From Jiulongibacter sp966250325 (lineage in GTDB: Bacteria > Bacteroidota > Bacteroidia > Cytophagales > Spirosomataceae), in assembly GCA_966250325.1 (NCBI GenBank), contig CBINGY010000012.1:19549-83548 (forward strand): DNA of 64,000 nt. Reading direction: 5' to 3'. The position numbers and the translations under genes are program-made. Below the pieces are notes generated by a model that saw only the letters and a program-made list of their open reading frames with translations, had not been told where the DNA came from and did no database searches. Below are positions 15,453-24,593 of this stretch, one piece after another (the first letter of the stretch is position 1; every line of letters begins with the position of its first letter).

Positions 15453-16657
15453 TGGTTTTCTTTTTGAGTCAGTTTTCCTATTTCCATCAGAATATCCCGG
15501 GCCACTTCTTTTTTCGATTTCAGGGAATACCTTTGAATATCACCAAAACAGTTCACCACTGTGATTCGATTGGTATCATAACGAAATCCCGAGCCCTCAT
15601 CTTGTAACGAGTTTAGCACAATAAGGTCCAGATTTTTCCTCTTGAGTTTGTCCTTCGCATTTTCGAGAGCGTTGTCTGTTTCTAGAGCAAAACCAATGGC
15701 CAGTTGATCAGAACGCTTCTGTTTACCAAGAATTGAGGCAATATCCGGTGTTCGTTTTAGTTCAACAACCAGTTCATTGTCCGATTTTTTCAATTTCTTA
15801 TCAGACACCATTGCAGGTGTATAATCCGCCACGGCAGCTACATAAACAGCCAAGTCAGTAGCGGAAAAGCAGGCTTCAGCGGCTTCAAACATATCCTGGG
15901 CAGACCTGACATCAATTATTTTTACACCAGTTGGTTTCGGAATACTTACAGGTCCGCAGATCAATGTCACCTCTGCACCGGCGTCCCGAAATGCCTCTGT
16001 CAAAGCAAATCCCATTTTACCAGACGAATGATTACTAATATATCTAACCGGATCAATGGACTCCTGAGTAGGACCTGCCGTTAGCATTACCTTTTTGCCA
16101 GAAAAATCAACTTTCGGTTTAAAATAAGCCTTTATAAATGCTACTATAGACTCGGGTTCAGCCAACCTGCCTTTACCCACCAAACCACTCGCCAGCTCAC
16201 CTTCTTCGGGTTCTATAATGTAATTTCCATAGCTTTTGAGTAGATCAAGATTTGCCAGAGTGCTGCCATGCCTATACATATCCAGGTCCATAGCGGGAGC
16301 AAAAATTACCGGACACCGGGCAGAAAGATACGTGGCCAGTAGCAGGTTATCGCAAATTCCACGGGCACATTTCGCCAAAGTATTGGCAGTGGCCGGAGCT
16401 ATTAACATCATATCTGCCCAAAGTGCCAGCTCCACGTGATTATTCCATTCTCCCTGATTTCCATCAGTAAAATTGGAGTAAACGGGATTACCTGAAAGCG
16501 TAGATAGAGTAAGAGGAGTCACAAAATCTTTGGCAGAATCGCTCAATATAATTTTCACTTCTGCTCCTTCTTTAACCAAAAGCCGGGTAAGGTAAGCCGC
16601 CTTGTAGGCCGCAATGCTTCCGGTTACGCCAAGTAGTATTTTTTTGCCTTTTAACAC
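15449..16657 (-). CDS. coaBC: Bifunctional phosphopantothenoylcysteine decarboxylase/synthetase
   Basis: A 402-residue two-domain enzyme of coenzyme A synthesis. The N-terminal CoaC flavodoxin-like domain shows GSIAAYKAAYL, the catalytic-histidine region NHVELALWAD and the PAMDLDMY loop. The C-terminal CoaB domain shows TAGPTQESIDPVRYISNHSSG, the loop KKLKK and AIGFALET. It joins cysteine to phosphopantothenate and decarboxylates the product. It is coupled to DUF4835 downstream. coaX, the first step of the pathway, lies 42 kb away at 58129..58839. Confidence 0.96.
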   Translation of the reverse strand: MLKGKKILLGVTGSIAAYKAAYLTRLLVKEGAEVKIILSDSAKDFVTPLTLSTLSGNPVYSNFTDGNQGEWNNHVELALWADMMLIAPATANTLAKCARGICDNLLLATYLSARCPVIFAPAMDLDMYRHGSTLANLDLLKSYGNYIIEPEEGELASGLVGKGRLAEPESIVAFIKAYFKPKVDFSGKKVMLTAGPTQESIDPVRYISNHSSGKMGFALTEAFRDAGAEVTLICGPVSIPKPTGVKIIDVRSAQDMFEAAEACFSATDLAVYVAAVADYTPAMVSDKKLKKSDNELVVELKRTPDIASILGKQKRSDQLAIGFALETDNALENAKDKLKRKNLDLIVLNSLQDEGSGFRYDTNRITVVNCFGDIQRYSLKSKKEVARDILMEIGKLTQKENQ

Positions 16658-16676
16658 TGGACTTCTCTGATTTGAA

Positions 16677-16693
16677 ACAAAAGTAACTTTTGT
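16677..16693 (-). promoter_or_regulatory. Promoter/palindrome upstream of coaBC
   Basis: ACAAAAGT-A-ACTTTTGT is a perfect 8+8 palindrome. Its minus-strand half contains TACTTTTG (16685-16678), an exact -7 box for coaBC. No clear -33 box is seen. Confidence 0.45.
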
Positions 16694-16787
16694 GAGATAA
16701 ATATGAAGGGTATGAGGTTCAATACATCAAATTTTAAGCCGTGACGAAAATAATCCGTAGTTTAGTGTCCCAACAATTAACCCTTGC

Positions 16788-17747
16788 ATGAAAAGAAGAA
16801 AATTTATAATGACTGCCGGTGCTCTTGGTGTAAGCCCTTTCCTGGTACAATCAATTCTGAGTTGTACGAACACAAACAAAAATACCGACACTTCAACCGT
16901 TGAAAATGAAGGTTTAGAAGAATTCGGGCTTCAACTTTGGACCGTGAAAGAAGATATGGCCAAAGACCTGAAAGGAACACTGATGCAGGTTGCAAAGGCT
17001 GGTTACTCCTACGTAGAAAGCTTCTCGGGAGAGCAAGGTCCATTCTGGGGACTAAGAGCTACGGAATTTAAAGGCCTTCTGGATGAGCTAGATCTCAAAA
17101 TATATGCATCGCACATTGATTCGAAATATACCACGGACAGCAGTACAGAAAATGAGTTTCTTTCACTTGTGAAAGACGCCGCTTCTATTGGTATCAAATA
17201 CCTATCCAACCCTTTCCCCGGAGAAATTGCCACCAAAGAAGAATGGATGGCAGTGGCGAGTGGCCTGAACAGACAAGGAAAAATCTGCTCTGAGAATGGA
17301 ATAAGGTTTGGTTACCATAATCACCACTTTGAGTTTGAGCCTCTTGAAGATGGCACTTTGCCATACGATATACTTCTTCAAAATACTGACCCTGCCTTGG
17401 TGGACTTTGAACTAGATCTCTACTGGGTGGTAAAGGCAGGGCAGGACCCTGACAAATGGCTAAATGAACACGGAAAACGAATCAAACTTTGCCACGTCAA
17501 AGACCTTCATAAAGAAGAAAAAATAACTGAAATTGACGAAAAAGAAGGCCCTGCAGAAGGATTTTGGCCGCTTGGCTATTCCTGTGTTTTAGGTACCGGA
17601 CAAATAAACTATCCTCAGGTATTAAAAACAGCGAAGGAAACCGGAGTAGAATATTTCATTGTGGAGCAGGAAAGGTTTGACAACAGCACCCCACTCCAGG
17701 ATATAGTCAAAGACGCCGAATACATGAAAAATTTACGTTTTGCCTGA
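16788..17747 (+). CDS. Exported sugar phosphate isomerase/epimerase-like TIM barrel
   Basis: This 319-residue protein begins MKRRKFIMTAGALG, a twin-arginine leader, and has a lipobox-like ILSC around residues 23-26, so it may be a Tat-exported lipoprotein. The AP-endonuclease-2-like TIM barrel covers about residues 45-315, with HNHHFEFEP (metal-ligand region), DFELDLYW, LCHVKDLH and FIVEQE. Exported members are common in Bacteroidota and are thought to process sugars outside the cytoplasm; some are linked to keto-sugar metabolism. It heads a rightward set with a symporter and a lactonase-like gene. Confidence 0.82.
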   Translation: MKRRKFIMTAGALGVSPFLVQSILSCTNTNKNTDTSTVENEGLEEFGLQLWTVKEDMAKDLKGTLMQVAKAGYSYVESFSGEQGPFWGLRATEFKGLLDELDLKIYASHIDSKYTTDSSTENEFLSLVKDAASIGIKYLSNPFPGEIATKEEWMAVASGLNRQGKICSENGIRFGYHNHHFEFEPLEDGTLPYDILLQNTDPALVDFELDLYWVVKAGQDPDKWLNEHGKRIKLCHVKDLHKEEKITEIDEKEGPAEGFWPLGYSCVLGTGQINYPQVLKTAKETGVEYFIVEQERFDNSTPLQDIVKDAEYMKNLRFA

Positions 17748-17785
17748 TATATCCCCAAAATTTTCACCCCTATCACTCTAACTGA

Positions 17786-19030
17786 ATGCGTAAAATTTTC
17801 ACCAATCTAACTTTCTGGGTTCTCACGGCCATACTTAGCGGTGCTCTTCTGGGTCACTTCAAGCCGCAGACAGCCGTTGAAATGAAGATTCTAGGTGATC
17901 ATTTCATCCAGTTGGTCAAAGTCTTCATCCTGCCTATAATTTTCCTTACTATCTCTTTGGGAATCAGTGGAATGGGAGATCTGAAAAAGGTAGGAAAAGT
18001 AGGAGGAAAAGCCCTGATTTACTTTGAGGTAGTAACCACCCTGGCTTTAATTATCGGAATTTTCTTTGCGAACATTATACAACCGGGCAAAGGCGTCATA
18101 TCAACCGCTGAGGCAAACGTAGATCAGTACCGGCAAGGTGCTCAGGCATTTAGTTGGTTTGCCTTTTTTGTAGAAAATAAGACCATTCAGGTACTTCTTT
18201 TTTCTATTATCTTCGGCATTTTCCTTTCTAAATTTAATCGATCAAAACCGATCATCGCACTGCTGTCAAAGGCTTCAAAAGTTGTTTTCAAGGCCTTGCA
18301 TCTGGTGATGATGCTAGCACCTGTTGGAGCTTTCGGTGGAATGGCCTACACCATTGGTAAACATGGTATTGCGTCGTTAATACCACTGGGTAAACTGATG
18401 ATTTCGGTATATGCTACCATGGCCGTTTTCATTTTTGTAGTACTTTATTACATTCTCAGATATTACAAAGTGAGCTTGTGGGGATTTCTGAAGTACATCC
18501 GGGAAGAATTACTTATTGTGCTTGGCACATCTTCCTCAGAGGCAGCACTTCCTTCGCTCATGGAGAAACTGGAACGCATGGGATGCTCCAAACCCGTAGT
18601 GGGTCTGGTGGTGCCGGCGGGTTATTCCTTTAACCTGGATGGAACAACCATCTATTTGTCCATGGCTACCCTTTTCCTGGCTCAGGTTTATGGGGTTCAG
18701 CTATCGCTTGAGCAGGTGCTTACGGTAATTGGAATTCTTATGGTGACTTCCAAAGGTGCCGCGGGAGTAACCGGAAGCGGCTTTGTAGTGCTTGCTTCTA
18801 CCCTATCTGCTCTCAAAGTTATTCCCATCGAAGGATTGGCCCTGCTTCTTGGTGTAGACAGGTTTATGTCTGAAGCTCGTGCCATTACGAATTTCATTGG
18901 AAATGGCGTAGCCACCATTTTCCTGGCCAATAATGAAAATGAATTTGACCATCAGAAAATGGCTCATGCCTTTGGCCACCTGGAAGAAACAGAAGATATC
19001 CTGAAAGATAACCTGGGCCTTGATGATTAA
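17786..19030 (+). CDS. Dicarboxylate/amino acid:cation symporter (DAACS/SLC1 family)
   Basis: A 414-residue membrane transporter of the GltP/DctA type. The family hallmarks are present: the serine-rich hairpin LGTSSSEAALPSL, the substrate/cation loop VPAGYSFNLDGTTIY, and DRFMSEARAITNFIGN near the C-terminus, whose RA/TN pattern is closer to C4-dicarboxylate carriers than to glutamate carriers. It should import an acidic substrate with H+ or Na+. It lies 38 nt after the epimerase gene and 12 nt before the paraoxonase-like gene, so the three are probably one transcript. Confidence 0.93.
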   Translation: MRKIFTNLTFWVLTAILSGALLGHFKPQTAVEMKILGDHFIQLVKVFILPIIFLTISLGISGMGDLKKVGKVGGKALIYFEVVTTLALIIGIFFANIIQPGKGVISTAEANVDQYRQGAQAFSWFAFFVENKTIQVLLFSIIFGIFLSKFNRSKPIIALLSKASKVVFKALHLVMMLAPVGAFGGMAYTIGKHGIASLIPLGKLMISVYATMAVFIFVVLYYILRYYKVSLWGFLKYIREELLIVLGTSSSEAALPSLMEKLERMGCSKPVVGLVVPAGYSFNLDGTTIYLSMATLFLAQVYGVQLSLEQVLTVIGILMVTSKGAAGVTGSGFVVLASTLSALKVIPIEGLALLLGVDRFMSEARAITNFIGNGVATIFLANNENEFDHQKMAHAFGHLEETEDILKDNLGLDD

Positions 19031-19042
19031 TTTCTCCATTGT

Positions 19043-20086
19043 ATGAAACTCACAGGTTTATTGCTGATACTATTTGGCCTGCTTGCTGGTTATGTTCTGA
19101 AAGAGAGCGGGGTATTTCGTAAAGTTGTACCCCATTTTGACGGAAAATCGGAGGTTTTTAACGCTCCGCCCGGCGTAGAAGACATGACTTTAGATCGCGG
19201 TACAGGAAAGCTTTATCTATCTTCCCTGAACCGCCGGGACAGCACTCTTAGCGGAGACCTATACGTGACAGATATTACAGCAGATACTTTGTCGTTTGTG
19301 AATCTGACAGGTGGTCTGGATAATTTCAGACCCCACGGCATTTCATTGTTGAATAAATACGATCGCAAATTTCTGTTTGTGATATCACACCGGAAGGAAG
19401 AGCACGTAGTAGAGCGGTTTGAAATTACGGGCGACTCTTTAATTGACCGGCATGTTTTCAAAAGTTCTCTTTTCATATCCCCAAATGATATTCTGGCTGT
19501 AGACACCAATACTTTTTATGTCACCAATGATCACGGCTTAAAGCCTGGTCTGGAACGAACCGTCAAAGAGTTTATCATTGACCCGAACGGATTCGTAGTA
19601 CTGGTAAAAGATGGGCAGGCTAAAAGAGCCTCAGAGAAACTGGCCTATGCCAACGGAATCAATTTGTCACCTGATGGTCAATTTGTCTATGTAGCCGCCA
19701 CCACAGCGGGTAAGATTTATGTTTACAAAAGGGATATTCAGACTCAGGAGCTAAGTCTTGAAGATATTCACGATACGCAAACTGGTGTAGATAACATTGA
19801 GATAGATCAGTTTGGGAATCTCATTCTGGGAGCCCACCCCCAAATGCTTAAATTCCTTTCACATGCAAAAGACAGTCAAAGCAAGAGCCCGTCTCAGATT
19901 CTCAAAGTGGTTTATCTGCCAGACACCGATTACAAATTTTTACAGGAAGAACTTTATCTCAACGACGGCACTCCTCTATCCGGAAGTAGTGTTGGCGTTT
20001 ATTTTCAAAAGGAAAATGGGCAAAATGACCTCTTTGTTGGCTCCGTGTTTGAGTCAAAAGTCCTGAGGCTACATCGGAATCTGTAA
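19043..20086 (+). CDS. Paraoxonase/arylesterase-like lactonase (SMP-30 propeller superfamily)
   Basis: A 347-residue protein with an N-terminal membrane anchor or signal (residues 1-20) and a six-bladed propeller. It carries the ordered motifs of the paraoxonase family: PGVEDMTLD, RPHGISLL, SPNDILAVD with YVTNDHG, YANGINLSPDG, TGVDNIEID with GAHPQ, and GSSVGVYF. The Glu, Asn and Asp residues at these places bind the two calcium ions in known paraoxonases. A lactonase or esterase activity outside the cytoplasm is therefore likely; the physiological substrate is unknown. It may hydrolyse a lactone whose acid the upstream symporter imports. Confidence 0.82.
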   Translation: MKLTGLLLILFGLLAGYVLKESGVFRKVVPHFDGKSEVFNAPPGVEDMTLDRGTGKLYLSSLNRRDSTLSGDLYVTDITADTLSFVNLTGGLDNFRPHGISLLNKYDRKFLFVISHRKEEHVVERFEITGDSLIDRHVFKSSLFISPNDILAVDTNTFYVTNDHGLKPGLERTVKEFIIDPNGFVVLVKDGQAKRASEKLAYANGINLSPDGQFVYVAATTAGKIYVYKRDIQTQELSLEDIHDTQTGVDNIEIDQFGNLILGAHPQMLKFLSHAKDSQSKSPSQILKVVYLPDTDYKFLQEELYLNDGTPLSGSSVGVYFQKENGQNDLFVGSVFESKVLRLHRNL

Positions 20087-20119
20087 AAACCGGTGGAATA
20101 ATCTGCTCTGGTGGGTCAA

Positions 20120-20151
20120 TTTGATTCAATCGTCTATTTACAATACCCCTG
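20120..20151 (+). promoter_or_regulatory. Promoter for malic enzyme
   Basis: TTTG at 20120-20123, a 20 nt spacer and TACCCCTG at 20144-20151 (6 of 8 to TANNTTTG). The following CGACTC matches the bases after the promoter at 5780..5811, which supports it. Confidence 0.5.
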
Positions 20152-20227
20152 CGACTCCATTTTTTAATTTTTTCTCGTTTCAAGTAAAGCCTATGGCTAA
20201 CTTGCAGGCAAATACAACCCCTCACCA

Positions 20228-22507
20228 ATGAGCCAGAACAATAACCTGAAAAACGAAGCCCTTGAGTATCACCGCAAAGGCAGACCAGGAAAGATAGAAG
20301 TAATTCCTACCAAAGAATACGCCAATCAAAGAGACTTGTCGCTGGCTTACAGCCCGGGCGTGGCTGAACCATGTCTGGCCATTGCAGAAAACCCCGAGGA
20401 TGTTTACAATTATACGGCAAAAGGAAATCTGGTAGCTGTAATAAGCAATGGAACAGCGGTATTGGGCTTAGGTGACATTGGGCCCGAAGCAGGAAAGCCT
20501 GTTATGGAAGGTAAGGGACTTCTGTTTAAAATTTACGCCGATATCGATGTTTTTGACATAGAGCTGAACACCAAAGATGTAGATGAATTTGTGCGTACCG
20601 TAAAAATTCTGGAACCTACGTTCGGAGGGGTCAATTTAGAGGATATTTCTGCACCGGCTTGTTTTGAAATAGAAGAAAGGCTGAAGGCAGAAATGAATAT
20701 TCCGGTGATGCATGACGATCAGCATGGTACTGCCATAATCTCTGCTGCCGCATTGAAAAATGCATTGGAAATCGTACAAAAAGATATTTCGAAGGTCAAA
20801 ATAATCGTAAACGGAGCCGGGGCATCAGCCATTTCCTGCACGCGTTTGTATCAATCCTTGGGAGCTTCCGGAAAAAACATCTTTATGTTTGACAGCAAAG
20901 GATTAATCCATCCTTCCAGAACCAATCTGGATGGTAAGAAATCGGAATTTATAAACGGTAACTTGCCTGCCGATATCAGCCTGGCTGATGCTCTGGTGGG
21001 GGCAGATGTATTCATTGGCCTTTCCAAGGGAAACATTCTTACCCGTGAAATGGTAAAAAGTATGGCAGATGACTGCATAGTTTTTGCTATGGCAAACCCA
21101 ACCCCCGAAATCAGTTTTGAGGAAGCTACCTCAGCCAGAAAAGACATCATCATGGCTACTGGCAGATCTGACTACCCGAATCAGGTAAATAATGTGTTGG
21201 GATTCCCCTACATCTTCAGAGGAGCACTGGATGTACGGTCAAAGGTAATTAACGAAGAAATGAAACTGGCCGCAGTTCATGCCCTGGCCGCATTAGCAAA
21301 GAAACCAGTTCCAGACATGGTCAATATGGCCTACGGTGAGGATAATCTCACATTTGGGAAAAACTACATCATTCCAAAGCCCGTCGATCCCCGTCTACTC
21401 ACCACGGTAGCTCCGGCAGTGGCCAAAGCAGCGATGGACACCGGCGTAGCCAAGCACCCTATCGGAAACTGGGAAGAATATGAGAACCAGTTATCCCGTA
21501 GACTGGGACAGGATAACAGTCTTCTGCGAATCATTTACAACAAAGCCCGCAAAAACCCGAAACGTGTTGTATTTGCAGACGCCGAAAATATCAGTGTTCT
21601 GAAAGCTGCACAGCAGGTAATTGATGAGGGTATTGCCATTCCGATTCTTCTGGGCAATGAAAAAAGAATAAACAAACTCATCGAATCTAATCAGCTTGTT
21701 TTGGGTGAAGTGGAGATCATTGATCCTACGAAGGGTTCAAAAGAAATGCTTCATAAATATGGCGAACTGTTCTATGAGAAAAGGCAGCGTAAAGGTTTTA
21801 CCTATACAGATGCCCATAATATCATGAAGCGACGCTCCTATTATGGGGCTATGATGGTGGAAACCGGAGCTGCCGATGCCATGATCGGAGGCTTAAGTCA
21901 TAATTACCCCGACACGATCAGACCTGCTCTCCAAATCATAGGACAGCAGCCTGGCGTAAAAAAGGTATCGGGAATGTATATTCTGATGAGTCGGTTTGGC
22001 CCGCTTTTTCTGGCTGATACGACCATCAATTTTGATCCTACTCCGGAAGAGCTGGTGGAGATCGCAGAGCTGGCAGCTGAGGAGGTCAGAAAATTCAACA
22101 TTACTCCAAGAATCGCTTTCCTTACCTACTCTAATTTTGGTTCAGTGGCCAACGGACCTGCGGCGATGAAAATGCGTGCTGCAGTAGATATTTTGCACAA
22201 AAAGCACCCCGAAATGATTGTAGACGGCGAAATGCAGGCTCACCTCGCTTTCGATACCGAACTATTGAACACCAATCACCCGTTCAGTAAGCTTTCAGAC
22301 GGCCGGGCCAACACCTTCATTTTCCCGAATCTCTCCAGTGCTAACATCGCCTATAACATGGTGAAAGAAGTGGCGAATATCGAAAAAATAGGCCCTATCG
22401 TTCTGGGACTCAGAAAACCAGTTAAAGTTCTTCAAATGGGAGCATCAGTACGCGAGATTGTCAATATGGTGAGTCTGGCTGTGGTGGATGCACAGCGGGG
22501 AGGGTGA
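20228..22507 (+). CDS. maeB: NADP-dependent malic enzyme fused to phosphotransacetylase-like domain
   Basis: A 759-residue two-domain protein of the MaeB type. Residues ~1-430 are the malic enzyme, with SLAYSPGVAEPC, HDDQHGTAI and the nucleotide loop VNGAGASAIS. Residues ~430-759 are a phosphate acetyl/butyryl-transferase-like domain (VVFADAENISVL...MIGGLSHNYPDTIRPAL...DGEMQAHLAFD). It decarboxylates malate to pyruvate, making NADPH; in E. coli MaeB the second domain mediates regulation by acetyl-CoA rather than catalysis. It is preceded by its own promoter and is monocistronic. Confidence 0.95.
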   Translation: MSQNNNLKNEALEYHRKGRPGKIEVIPTKEYANQRDLSLAYSPGVAEPCLAIAENPEDVYNYTAKGNLVAVISNGTAVLGLGDIGPEAGKPVMEGKGLLFKIYADIDVFDIELNTKDVDEFVRTVKILEPTFGGVNLEDISAPACFEIEERLKAEMNIPVMHDDQHGTAIISAAALKNALEIVQKDISKVKIIVNGAGASAISCTRLYQSLGASGKNIFMFDSKGLIHPSRTNLDGKKSEFINGNLPADISLADALVGADVFIGLSKGNILTREMVKSMADDCIVFAMANPTPEISFEEATSARKDIIMATGRSDYPNQVNNVLGFPYIFRGALDVRSKVINEEMKLAAVHALAALAKKPVPDMVNMAYGEDNLTFGKNYIIPKPVDPRLLTTVAPAVAKAAMDTGVAKHPIGNWEEYENQLSRRLGQDNSLLRIIYNKARKNPKRVVFADAENISVLKAAQQVIDEGIAIPILLGNEKRINKLIESNQLVLGEVEIIDPTKGSKEMLHKYGELFYEKRQRKGFTYTDAHNIMKRRSYYGAMMVETGAADAMIGGLSHNYPDTIRPALQIIGQQPGVKKVSGMYILMSRFGPLFLADTTINFDPTPEELVEIAELAAEEVRKFNITPRIAFLTYSNFGSVANGPAAMKMRAAVDILHKKHPEMIVDGEMQAHLAFDTELLNTNHPFSKLSDGRANTFIFPNLSSANIAYNMVKEVANIEKIGPIVLGLRKPVKVLQMGASVREIVNMVSLAVVDAQRGG

Positions 22508-22622
22508 TAATTTTTTTAGGAAATCTCTTTTTTCATTTTAAATTTCATTGCCGACTAAAACCGGTTAATAATTGTTTTAAAATTAAGTTATTCTTGTTTT
22601 TTTTATACTAATTCATACTAAC

Positions 22623-23357
22623 ATGATATTAAAGATCAAATCGGCTGGGAATAGGATAAAGTTCAAGAAGGCCTTCTATATTTTTTTTGCGAGTTGTCTT
22701 TCCGCGTTTTCCCAATCTCAGTCTGATATAAAGTTCGAAACCTCAGATGAATTTCAGAGAAATAACATTGAGGAAAATGTTGAAACAAATATAGATAGTC
22801 CCTTATTAGAGATTACGGGTAGGGCACTGTTCAGTAATTCTTCTCCGCAGGGCCAAAATAATGGTTCTGGAACATTTGTTGATTTCGAAAGATCTCTTGG
22901 GATAGGTCGAATCGGAGCGTTTGATTGGAATTATATGATTTCCAAACCACTGATACTTCAATATCAAGGAGGCAATGTTGGCATCGGAACTACCAACCCA
23001 AGAGTAATTTTGGATGTAGCCGGCCGGGGTATTTTCAGTGCCTCCGTAATTGGAGTTTACTCAGGTAAGGGCACGTTTATTGATTATGAACCTTCGCAGA
23101 ATATAGGTCGAATCGGGGCCTTTGATTGGGACATAAAGAAAACCATGCCTTTAATATTACAATATCAAGGCGGTAATGTTGGTATTGGAACCATTACTCC
23201 TCAAAGAGTATTGCATGTTGCCAATGCTATTAGAATGGAACCGATTCAAAATCCTCCCGATAATCCATCCAAGGGTGACATGTATTTTGGCACAGATGGA
23301 AAACTTCATTTATACAATGGAAGTGCTTGGTTTTCAGTTTACATGACACCGGACTAG
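22623..23357 (+). CDS. Secreted protein with two GNVGIGT-type repeats, function unknown
   Basis: The 244-residue protein has a signal-like N-terminus (hydrophobic residues 16-29, cut near AFSQ). Two repeats follow, at residues ~64-127 and ~132-193. Each runs from a GR-x-LFS/IFS segment through GTFVDFE or GTFIDYE, IGRIGAFDW and LILQYQGGNVGIGT to TTNP or TITP. The motif GNVGIGTxxP is common in Bacteroidota tail-fibre-like and peptidase-S74-like surface proteins. A short tail (KGDMYFGTDGKLHLYNGSAW) resembles the end of such proteins. It is more AT-rich than the malic enzyme gene next to it. Function is unknown; a fibrous surface protein is the best guess. Confidence 0.7.
   Translation: MILKIKSAGNRIKFKKAFYIFFASCLSAFSQSQSDIKFETSDEFQRNNIEENVETNIDSPLLEITGRALFSNSSPQGQNNGSGTFVDFERSLGIGRIGAFDWNYMISKPLILQYQGGNVGIGTTNPRVILDVAGRGIFSASVIGVYSGKGTFIDYEPSQNIGRIGAFDWDIKKTMPLILQYQGGNVGIGTITPQRVLHVANAIRMEPIQNPPDNPSKGDMYFGTDGKLHLYNGSAWFSVYMTPD
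22812..23201 (+). repeat. Internal tandem duplication in the GNVGIGT protein gene
   Basis: Two ~190 nt units (22812-23003 and 23016-23201) encode the two protein repeats. Nucleotide similarity is clear in the stretch CAATATCAAGG...GGTAATGTTGG, so the duplication is fairly recent or kept similar. Confidence 0.65.
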
Positions 23358-23478
23358 AGCATAGTGAGACCATCTTCAATATGAAGGTATCTACTAAAGG
23401 GGCGTTATTATACATCACTTTAAATTTATACGAATGTATAGAGAAAAACATTCATTAATGAGCAAGCTGGTATGATAA

Positions 23479-23586
23479 ATCAATTTTGAAGGATTAAAAA
23501 AAATCAATATATCGGAATTAGGAAATAGGAAGTTTGATGCCCAAGGAACTCTAGCGATATTTTATTCTTTTGAAGCCAAAATTTAA
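23479..23586 (+). pseudogene. Possible gene remnant in the polysaccharide-locus border
   Basis: An open stretch of 35 codons between stops, without a start codon, reads like protein: INFEGLKKINISEL, then FDAQGTLAIFYSFEAKI. The pattern loosely resembles the N-terminus of WxcM/FdtA-type sugar 3,4-ketoisomerases, which begin with a G-x-L-x-x-x-E block. The stretch lies in a 275 nt region without an intact gene between the repeat protein and a glycosyltransferase. It may be chance. Confidence 0.25.
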
Positions 23587-23632
23587 ACGATTGAATTAAG
23601 CTATACTTCCGACTATTTGCGTCCTTAGAATA

Positions 23633-24523
23633 TCAAACCGAAAATTTTACAAAATTTATCAACCTTCTGAATAGGCTGGGCCTGAAATAATTTTCAATAA
23701 ACGAATCAATTTCAAGATTTGACTCTGGGGAGTCTGGAAGAGTAATGCTGCAATCTGATAGTTTTGTATTATATTTTCTGGTGCTTGAAGTAAAATTCGA
23801 ACCAGAACCATCAGTTCCAATATTAACTATCTTTGAGGCAGTTGGAACAAGACAATAAAGGTTTTCGGTATAGTGATAAAAAGTCCAGCAAATGGCCCAT
23901 GAATTAATAATTCCTCGCTTCTTTTTTACTAGCATAGCAATCTGATCTTGACCGGCCCTCGCAAAATCTTTAAGCTTAGTCCTATCGGTCAATACCTTAT
24001 CACCTTGAGTAATTTCCCAGTCAACATCTTCCCATCGATCATGCCAAGTAGCCCAACCCCAGGAAGATGCTCTTTTAACCGCAACTAATTTAACGTCTTC
24101 GGTAATCTTTTCAAGTAAAAATGAATACCCAGATATAGAACCAATTCGTTTATTAGATTTATATTTTTTTAAGGCATTATTCATGAAAATCAAAAAATCT
24201 GTTGACATTATAAGATCATCTTCCAGAACAATCGCCACACCATGCCTTTTAATTACTTCGGACACTCCCTCAATTACTGAGCTTGCTAAACCTTTGTTGG
24301 CATTAGAATAAATCCTAATAATTTCTTTAAATCCCTCAGTGGAATTCAAAATATTTCTAACATCCCGGACATTTTTTATATCTGCATTATTTCCTTCTCG
24401 TGGACCGTCAGAATAACAATAAAGTACGGTTTCAGAAGCCAGCGAACACTGAACTAAATGATTTAAGGTAGTACGTAAGTGATGAGGACGGTTAAAGCAA
24501 AAGAGTACAACCGGAGCTGGCAT
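23633..24523 (-). CDS. Glycosyltransferase (GT-A fold)
   Basis: A 296-residue enzyme beginning PVVLFCFNRPHHLRTTL, the nucleotide-sugar binding start of a GT-A domain. VLEDDLIMSTDF near residue 105 carries the EDD acidic motif for the metal-sugar donor, and SSWGWATWHDRW is typical of this Bacteroidota group. It probably adds a sugar to a surface glycan. An in-frame ATG 42 nt upstream is rejected because the -7 promoter box at 24565..24572 lies over it. The gene is AT-rich compared with nearby core genes, as glycan genes often are. Confidence 0.82.
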   Translation of the reverse strand: MPAPVVLFCFNRPHHLRTTLNHLVQCSLASETVLYCYSDGPREGNNADIKNVRDVRNILNSTEGFKEIIRIYSNANKGLASSVIEGVSEVIKRHGVAIVLEDDLIMSTDFLIFMNNALKKYKSNKRIGSISGYSFLLEKITEDVKLVAVKRASSWGWATWHDRWEDVDWEITQGDKVLTDRTKLKDFARAGQDQIAMLVKKKRGIINSWAICWTFYHYTENLYCLVPTASKIVNIGTDGSGSNFTSSTRKYNTKLSDCSITLPDSPESNLEIDSFIENYFRPSLFRRLINFVKFSV

Positions 24524-24564
24524 ATCTATCTTAATTTGCAATATTTGCACAGAAATACATGTCA

Positions 24565-24572
24565 CAAATATA
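24565..24572 (-). promoter_or_regulatory. -7 element for the glycosyltransferase at 23633..24523
   Basis: On the minus strand TATATTTG fits TANNTTTG exactly; transcription near 24558 gives a 35 nt leader. No -33 TTTG is seen at 19-20 nt. Confidence 0.45.
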
Positions 24573-24593
24573 GTCCGATAGAATTGAACTTAC

